The notes beneath the pieces were generated by a model. That model was not told the DNA's origin. It saw only the letters and a list, made by a program, of their open reading frames with translations, and searched no databases. From an uncultured Chitinophagaceae bacterium (lineage in GTDB: Bacteria; Bacteroidota; Bacteroidia; Chitinophagales; Chitinophagaceae), in assembly GCA_937919945.1 (NCBI GenBank), contig CALESY010000001.1, positions 1 through 14,920 on the forward strand: a DNA stretch of 14,920 nucleotides, written 5' to 3'. The translations under genes and the position numbers were made by a program. This document shows positions 7,719 through 11,934 of this stretch, in pieces. Position 1 is the first letter of the stretch, and each line of letters opens with the position of its first letter.

Positions 7719-7756
7719 GAGATTAAAATATTTTAATATTAAAATGTTTTAATCTC
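7719..7756. promoter_or_regulatory. 38-base AT-rich palindrome in a divergent intergenic region
   Basis: Eighteen of 19 base pairs match around a centre between 7737 and 7738, with one T-G wobble (7729/7746). The inner 14 bases (ttttaatattaaaa) are perfect and the arms end in gagatt/aatctc. It lies between divergent genes, so an operator or cruciform-forming element fits better than a terminator. No regulator is encoded next to it. Confidence 0.5.
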
Positions 7757-7797
7757 AAAAGCGTGTGCAAAAGTTGCAGGGGCTTTATTTTTATTCC

Positions 7798-8295
7798 ATG
7801 TTTGCCTACCTCTTTATGTTGCTCCTGTCTGCACCCATCTGTGCAGAGCAAGGGTCGCTCAGCGATGCAATGCTACGCGCAACAAACGATGCGTTGAGCA
7901 ATTCTTCGTCATCAGGCAAACACATCAATATCACTTACCCGTACGATGCTACCCATACCCTGCATATAGATGTAGAAAAACAAACCGTACGCCTGACGGA
8001 TGCCAACAAACAAATAGTGGCAGAGGGCGGCTATAAACAAGCCGACGCTACCGGCAATCAGCTATATCCGCACGGCTACTGGAAGTACTACCACCCCAAC
8101 GGACGCCTGAAGGAAGAAGGCAGCTATGTTGTAGCCCCCTACGCTTGGGTAGATACTACTTATGTTATCAATCCCGCAACAAATACAAAAGAGATGAAAA
8201 CGAGCCCGATGCTGCGGTATCAATCTATACCCACCGGTGTACACCGCTACTACCACCCCGATGGCAGTTTGGCAGGGGAAGAGTTGAGGGATTAG
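7798..8295 (+). CDS. Secreted protein with MORN_2-type repeats
   Basis: From the ATG at 7798 the protein has 165 residues. The N-terminus MFAYLFMLLLSAPICA is a signal peptide; an alternative GTG at 7765 would add 11 residues including a Lys and cannot be excluded. After a Ser-rich linker (NSSSSG) come a beta-rich segment and two MORN_2-like units: GYWKYYHPNGRLKEEGSY at about 93-110 and GVHRYYHPDGSLAGEE at about 147-162. This W-x-x-Y-[YH]-x-[ND]-G pattern is common in Bacteroidota exported proteins, where it is usually of unknown function. Because the repeats lie at the C-terminal end the protein looks complete. It sits 59 bases before the MBL hydrolase gene. Confidence 0.75.
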   Translation: MFAYLFMLLLSAPICAEQGSLSDAMLRATNDALSNSSSSGKHINITYPYDATHTLHIDVEKQTVRLTDANKQIVAEGGYKQADATGNQLYPHGYWKYYHPNGRLKEEGSYVVAPYAWVDTTYVINPATNTKEMKTSPMLRYQSIPTGVHRYYHPDGSLAGEELRD

Positions 8296-8354
8296 TGAGG
8301 CTTCCCTTCACCAATGACTATATCTCAATTATATCGTTTCTTTGCAGCTTGCAA

Positions 8355-9164
8355 ATGGCACTTTATACGGCATCTATCAACTCGGGCAGCAATGGCAACT
8401 GTTACTACATGAGCAACGGGCAGGATGCCGTGCTGATAGACGCGGGCCTCTCTTGCCGCGAAACCGAAATACGGATGAAGAAGATGGGGCTGGCCATCAA
8501 CAAAGTACGGGGTATATTTATAACACACGAGCATACAGACCATATAAAGGGCGCGCAACTACTATCGAGCAGATATAAGATACCTGTGTACCTGAACCAC
8601 AAAACGCATTACAACAGCCACCTGAAGTTTAATCCCGAACTATACCGCCGTATAGAACATGGCGAGGTGATAGATATTAACGGCATCAGCATTACGGGTT
8701 TTAATAAACTGCACGATGCGATAGACCCGTTTAGTTTTGTTGTTACGTACAATGCAATAACCGTTGGTGTGTTTACCGATATAGGTGCCGTGTGCGATAA
8801 CCTGACGCACTATATGCGCCAATGCCATGCTGCCTATCTGGAGGCTAACTACGATGCCGATATGCTGGAGAACGGACGCTACCCGCAACACCTGAAAGAC
8901 CGCATACGCGGCGGGCTGGGGCACTTGTCTAACAAAGAGGCGCTCGATTTTTTTCTGGCACATAGGCCAACGCATATGACGCACCTCTTTCTATCTCACC
9001 TGAGCAGAGATAATAACAACCCCGAGCTGGCACTGCAACTCTTTCGCCAACATGCGGGCGATGTGCAGGTGCATGTAGCATCGCGCTACGGGCATAGCGA
9101 TGTATATCATATATCTGCCGAAGCTACTGCGCCCAAAAAAGTGGAGCAGGGGGTGTTGTGGTGA
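8355..9164 (+). CDS. MBL-fold metallo-hydrolase, YycJ/WalJ-like
   Basis: The 269-residue protein starts at the ATG giving MALYTASINSGSNGNCYY, which aligns with the usual family start; a longer in-frame extension overlapping the upstream gene is rejected. The family signature is clear: SGSNGNCYY at the N-terminus, LIDAGLSC near 27, the metal motif THEHTDH at 57-63 (H58, H60, D62, H63), KLHDA (H120), VFTDIG (D142), EANYD, GRYPQHLKDRI, GHLSN (H190) and LSHLSRDNNNPELA (H215). The predicted role is a cytoplasmic metal-dependent hydrolase; YycJ-type relatives have been linked to DNA or nucleic-acid processing, but the substrate here is not shown. A weak TTTCTTTG box lies at 8337-8344. The last 45 bases are repeated downstream (10180, 11825). 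Confidence 0.92.
   Translation: MALYTASINSGSNGNCYYMSNGQDAVLIDAGLSCRETEIRMKKMGLAINKVRGIFITHEHTDHIKGAQLLSSRYKIPVYLNHKTHYNSHLKFNPELYRRIEHGEVIDINGISITGFNKLHDAIDPFSFVVTYNAITVGVFTDIGAVCDNLTHYMRQCHAAYLEANYDADMLENGRYPQHLKDRIRGGLGHLSNKEALDFFLAHRPTHMTHLFLSHLSRDNNNPELALQLFRQHAGDVQVHVASRYGHSDVYHISAEATAPKKVEQGVLW
9120..9164 (+). repeat. MBL gene 3' end, original copy of a three-member repeat
   Basis: It encodes EATAPKKVEQGVLW plus stop. Forty of its 45 bases match 11825-11869, and its last 20 bases match 10180-10199 exactly. Confidence 0.9.
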
Positions 9165-9220
9165 TCGTTTTGTCGTAATTTCCGTCTACTTTAAACTACT
9201 TATAAAACTCAGATACGATT

Positions 9221-10156
9221 ATGAGAAGAACCTTTATTGTCGCCTTATTCTGTCTCCTCAGCTTAGTTACTTGCTTTGCGCATACAAAAACCTATTACCG
9301 CACAACAAAGGCTATATATCTGCATTATGTGGTTATGACAAATGAAACTGCCATCGTATACCAAATAGGCAGTTATAAAGATAAAGGAGGCTCCGGCCCT
9401 GCAATAATAAGGACAGATACCCTTAGTAAATTTGCAGAACATGAGTGGAAGGGTAACCTGTATACTATAGGTACAGAGGGAGACGATTTATTGTTACGCT
9501 CCAATAAATACAAAGAATTTCACCTTGAGAAAGTAACTGATACGGAACGGGTGAATAGAGAATTGAACCATGCTTATTACTTAAGCAGTTATTTTGAAGT
9601 ATGCAGAAGGCTCAACAAAGAATTTCCATTAAACCATTATTCATTCAGAGATGCCTTTTATATATGGGATAGACTTGACACAAAACATTACCCGCATTAC
9701 GATTTTGTTGCCTATACAAACAAAGAAAACAGCATACTGTATGATACTGCTTCTGAAAGACAAACTATTCTGACCCGCACAACTAATTTTATCAAACAAA
9801 ACGCCGCTAAACTCAACTATGCACAGCTAAGAGATAGCCTGAAGAGTCTGCCGCAGGTATATCGCCCGCAGAGTGCATATTTTCACGAATCGGTTTATGC
9901 TATTGTAAAAGCAAACCCAGAGAATTTTTATAAAATATTGCAAGACTTTCCTGCAAATAAGACCATTATATATTTTGCTATAGATGATGATAAAGAGCTG
10001 ATAAAACAAATCAGAAATGTGAATGGGTATGATCGTTTAAAGAAAGAGTTTGTCAAAGATTATAATTTAGGCAGGTCGATGCCCTATAGAGTATTTGGCA
10101 TGTATGCGCTTGTAGGTGGCTTGGTAGTGCTATTGCTGGTAAATCAAAAAAACTAA
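9221..10156 (+). CDS. Hypothetical exported protein with C-terminal membrane anchor
   Basis: I do not recognise this 311-residue protein. Residues 1-20 (MRRTFIVALFCLLSLVTCFA) form a clear signal peptide. Most of the body is soluble, mixed charged and aromatic (for example YYLSSYFEVCRRLNKEFPLNHYSFRDAFYIWDR), without repeats or catalytic motifs I know. Near the C-terminus, residues about 290-307 (VFGMYALVGGLVVLLLV) make one hydrophobic segment followed by NQKN, so the body would face the periplasm with a short cytoplasmic end. Codon use is more AT-rich than in the MBL gene upstream. It lies between two copies of the MBL 3'-end repeat, suggesting that it came in as a module. Confidence 0.72.
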   Translation: MRRTFIVALFCLLSLVTCFAHTKTYYRTTKAIYLHYVVMTNETAIVYQIGSYKDKGGSGPAIIRTDTLSKFAEHEWKGNLYTIGTEGDDLLLRSNKYKEFHLEKVTDTERVNRELNHAYYLSSYFEVCRRLNKEFPLNHYSFRDAFYIWDRLDTKHYPHYDFVAYTNKENSILYDTASERQTILTRTTNFIKQNAAKLNYAQLRDSLKSLPQVYRPQSAYFHESVYAIVKANPENFYKILQDFPANKTIIYFAIDDDKELIKQIRNVNGYDRLKKEFVKDYNLGRSMPYRVFGMYALVGGLVVLLLVNQKN

Positions 10157-10179
10157 GTGTCTCATCCCCATCTTTATAC

Positions 10180-10199
10180 AGCAGGGGGTGTTGTGGTGA
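10180..10199 (+). repeat. Second copy of the MBL gene 3' end (20 bases)
   Basis: The sequence agcagggggtgttgtggtga is identical to 9145-9164, including the position of the MBL stop codon. It is non-coding here and lies 23 bases after the stop of the 9221 gene. Confidence 0.85.
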
Positions 10200-10222
10200 G
10201 ATGACAGTTTTGTATATAACTA

Positions 10223-10248
10223 AAAGCCCCGCCGATTGGCGGGGCTTT
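10223..10248. terminator. Bidirectional hairpin terminator between convergent genes
   Basis: A perfect 11-base stem (aaagccccgcc/ggcggggcttt) closes a gatt loop. It lies between the 3' ends of the 9221 gene (plus) and the 10260 gene (minus). On the minus strand it is followed by TTTTAG-type sequence, on the plus strand by TTTGCTG. Confidence 0.8.
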
Positions 10249-10259
10249 GCTGTTGCAAG

Positions 10260-10508
10260 CTATTCGCAAATACAGTCCGGTGTGTTCGGACAGTTTGCTT
10301 TGTCTTTTGTTGCGGGTGCGGGTGTTGCCGCTGCTGTGCCTTGCGTTTTGGGTACACATACACATCCGCCATCGGGTGTGGGTACGCATACGCAGTTTTC
10401 GCTACCTTTCGGACAGTCTTTTGAACAGTCTGTACCGGCAGATGTATTGGCAAATACGTAGATGGAACAACCGGCTATGATAGACGCCGCTATAATAAGT
10501 TTTCTCAT
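10260..10508 (-). CDS. Small Cys-rich exported protein
   Basis: The 82-residue protein starts MRKLIIAASIIAGCSIYVFA, an export signal. IAGC at 11-14 could be a lipobox (lipoprotein), or the signal could be cleaved after VFA at 20. The mature part carries nine cysteines (C28, C32, C39, C41, C49, C51, C73, C79, C81), including a tandem CVCVP unit around 39-53 separated by TPDGG, then a Thr/Ala/Pro-rich linker and a CPNTPDCIC end. Paired C-x-C spacing suggests metal binding or disulfide staples; the function is unknown. It is preceded on the same strand by a second Cys-rich gene (10574-10907) and followed by a hairpin terminator, which supports it being a real gene. Alternative frames on the plus strand lack such features. 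Confidence 0.65.
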   Translation of the reverse strand: MRKLIIAASIIAGCSIYVFANTSAGTDCSKDCPKGSENCVCVPTPDGGCVCVPKTQGTAAATPAPATKDKANCPNTPDCICE

Positions 10509-10573
10509 TGTTTATTTGTTTTTAATAATACGGCAGATGCTGCCATGAAAATATTGTTTGCTATAAAAGCTGT

Positions 10574-10907
10574 TTACACAACAGGCTCGGGCGGGTGAAA
10601 ACAATCTGCACTGTAAGAAGCCAGCAATACCGATACGGGCTTTGCACTATGCATGCACGTATATGGCAGGCTATGGCTGATGGTAAATGTAAACGGTGCG
10701 GCAACGATGAAGGAACAGCATGCGCATTGCTGAAAAGGATTGCAGATGCCATCGGGGCAGCAATCGTTGGGGGTGTTGGTGTCCTCACCCTCACTGTTGC
10801 AGGTGTTGGCGCATGTACCCGCCTCGCAGCTTTGCGGTGCAGGCAAGGGCGTAGCCTGTGGCATAACCGCAAACCACTACAGCCAGTATGACAGCCCATA
10901 AACGCAT
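10574..10907 (-). pseudogene. Frameshifted Cys-rich exported protein
   Basis: Reading leftward from the ATG at 10907, the frame gives MRLWAVILAVVVCGYATGYA, a good signal peptide, but then loses protein character and stops at 10791. The adjacent frame gives LPAPQSCEAGTCANTC, then NDCCPDGICNPFQQCACC, an obvious Cys-rich domain, and stays open to 10574. Removing one C from the CCC at 10847-10849 joins the two into one protein of about 110 residues (signal peptide 20, remainder 90). Either a genuine frameshift mutation or an assembly error is possible. The promoter and start of this gene are duplicated at 11884-11932. The C-terminal third is less convincing as protein, so further damage cannot be excluded. 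Confidence 0.5.
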
Positions 10908-10939
10908 ATACCAAAGATAAGGGTTTTGAATATTAATTG
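10891..10939 (-). repeat. Promoter-plus-start segment of the Cys-rich gene, copy 1
   Basis: Forty-six of 49 bases match 11884-11932. On the minus strand it carries TATCTTTG, a short spacer, ATG and the codons for MRLWAV. Confidence 0.88.
10912..10919 (-). promoter_or_regulatory. TAnnTTTG promoter box upstream of the 10907 start
   Basis: On the minus strand the sequence is TATCTTTG, a perfect match to the Bacteroidota -7 box, only four bases before the ATG at 10907. That spacing implies a leaderless or nearly leaderless mRNA. No clear -33 element is seen. Confidence 0.5.
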
Positions 10940-10972
10940 CAGGGGGGTAGGGAGGATAGAAAATATAATTTT

Positions 10973-10980
10973 TATATTTG
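10973..10980 (+). promoter_or_regulatory. TAnnTTTG promoter box for the 11016 gene
   Basis: TATATTTG matches the Bacteroidota -7 consensus exactly and lies 35 bases before the ATG at 11016. No well-spaced -33 TTG is present. Confidence 0.5.
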
Positions 10981-11015
10981 TTTACCAAGGTATTATAAGT
11001 CTAAAAAAATATTAC

Positions 11016-11609
11016 ATGAAAAGGTTTCTTTACTTATTGTTCTTCACCATCTCTGCATTGACTTCAATTGCCCAAGTAAAATCAGAAGCGTCTAAGCACC
11101 TTTCATTTAAAGGCATACCGATTGACGGAACACTCGCAGAGTATGTTGCAAAAATGGAGCGGGAAGGTTTTATCCATAAAATCACTAAGAGCGGCATGGC
11201 GTTGTTCGAAGGCGAGTTTGCATCTTACAAAAACTGCACTATTGGAGTATCAACGCTACAGTCAAAAGATTTAGTATCTAAGGTAGGTGTGATGTTTCCC
11301 GATGTTGAAACCTGGTCGCATCTTGCAACGAACTACTACAACTTAAAAGATCTGCTCACAGAAAAATATGGTAAACCTTCAGAGTGTATAGAGAAATTTC
11401 AATCACATGCTAAACCTGAAGATGACGATAGCAAAATGTATGCTGTGAAATTTGATAGATGTAAATACCAGACAACCTATGTAACAGAAAAAGGTACTAT
11501 TCAGTTATCAATTGAGCATGATGGAGTAATTCGTTGTTTTGTTAAGTTAATTTATCTTGATAAAATCAATGGTGAAACCGTAAGGAAACAAGCATTGGAT
11601 GATTTGTAG
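11016..11609 (+). CDS. Exported hypothetical protein of a Bacteroidota family
   Basis: The 197-residue protein starts MKRFLYLLFFTISALTSIAQ, a signal peptide cleaved near residue 19-20. The ATG at 11016 is preferred over an upstream in-frame start because the signal peptide then lies at the N-terminus and the promoter box at 10973 stays upstream. The mature part has the pattern HLSFKGIPIDGTLAEYVAKMEREGF, then EGEFASYKNCTIGVST, LKDLLTEKYGKP, and KFDRCKYQTTYVTEKGTIQLSIEH. I recall this as a recurrent uncharacterized secreted family in Bacteroides and relatives; no function is established to my knowledge. Cysteines at 74, 124, 149 and 174 could form disulfides. The KOW gene follows 19 bases later, so the two may be co-transcribed. 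Confidence 0.82.
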   Translation: MKRFLYLLFFTISALTSIAQVKSEASKHLSFKGIPIDGTLAEYVAKMEREGFIHKITKSGMALFEGEFASYKNCTIGVSTLQSKDLVSKVGVMFPDVETWSHLATNYYNLKDLLTEKYGKPSECIEKFQSHAKPEDDDSKMYAVKFDRCKYQTTYVTEKGTIQLSIEHDGVIRCFVKLIYLDKINGETVRKQALDDL

Positions 11610-11628
11610 AGCATATAAATAAAAGCAT

Positions 11629-11817
11629 ATGGCAACAACAAAACTGAAAGACGGCGACTATTGCAAAGTGATAGCCGGTACACACAAGGGCAAGGCAGGT
11701 TATGTACAGGATATTAATACCAGCAAAACAGGTGCCGTTACCATTACCATACTGCAAAAGAATGGTGTACGCTTTAAGACACTGGCTAAGAGTGTGGAGG
11801 TGGCGAAGGAGGGGTAG
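11629..11817 (+). CDS. Small KOW-motif protein
   Basis: The protein has 62 residues. Residues 7-34 (KDGDYCKVIAGTHKGKAGYVQDIN) form a KOW motif, the RNA- and ribosome-binding element of L24 and NusG-type proteins, followed by TGAVTITILQKNGVRFKTLAKSVEV, a second strand pair. The whole protein is therefore little more than one KOW domain. It is much shorter than NusG or L24 and is not in a ribosomal operon, so it is not a housekeeping copy. A role in RNA or ribosome binding is inference. It sits 19 bases after the 11016 gene and eight bases before the third copy of the MBL gene 3' end. Confidence 0.78.
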   Translation: MATTKLKDGDYCKVIAGTHKGKAGYVQDINTSKTGAVTITILQKNGVRFKTLAKSVEVAKEG

Positions 11818-11824
11818 GGGAAAA

Positions 11825-11869
11825 GAAGCTACTGCCCCCAAGAAAGTGGAGCAGGGCGTGTTGTGGTAG
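11825..11869 (+). repeat. Third copy of the MBL gene 3' end (45 bases), synonymous variant
   Basis: Read in frame it encodes EATAPKKVEQGVLW and stop, exactly as at 9120-9164, but with GCC for GCG, AAG for AAA, GGC for GGG and TAG for TGA. All differences are silent. No start or upstream part of the MBL gene is present, so this is a gene remnant. Confidence 0.88.
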
Positions 11870-11883
11870 GGGGCTATATTTTT

Positions 11884-11932
11884 ACAGCCCATAGACGCAT
11901 ATATCAAAGATAAGGATTTTGAATATTAATTG
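11884..11932 (-). repeat. Promoter-plus-start segment of the Cys-rich gene, copy 2 (remnant)
   Basis: Forty-six of 49 bases match 10891-10939. The minus strand reads ATG CGT CTA TGG GCT GTA and then stops two codons later (MRLWAVKI), so only the beginning of the gene remains. The TATCTTTG box is intact (11905-11912), but could only transcribe the MBL remnant antisense. It ends three bases before the 3' end of the TPR gene. Confidence 0.88.
11905..11912 (-). promoter_or_regulatory. Orphan TAnnTTTG promoter box
   Basis: TATCTTTG on the minus strand is the duplicate of the box at 10912-10919. It now precedes only an eight-codon remnant. If active it would give a transcript antisense to the MBL remnant and possibly to the KOW gene. 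Confidence 0.35.
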
Positions 11933-11934
11933 TG

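Noticed and set aside
8145..8354. 70-residue N-terminal extension of the MBL hydrolase
   Set aside because: It overlaps the MORN_2 gene in another frame, and the family starts right at the SxxSGSxGN segment encoded from 8355.
10201..10480. Several plus-strand open frames over 10201-10480
   Set aside because: They overlap the hairpin terminator and lie antisense to the Cys-rich exported gene, which has a proper start, signal peptide and downstream terminator.
10532..10544. Small hairpin ggcag-atg-ctgcc upstream of the 10260-10508 gene
   Set aside because: Only a five-base stem with a three-base loop and no T-tract on either strand; not enough to call a terminator or attenuator.
10595..10891. 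Plus-strand open frame over the frameshifted Cys-rich gene
   Set aside because: No signal peptide or family resemblance. The minus strand has a promoter box, a signal peptide and Cys-rich content, and its start is duplicated elsewhere.
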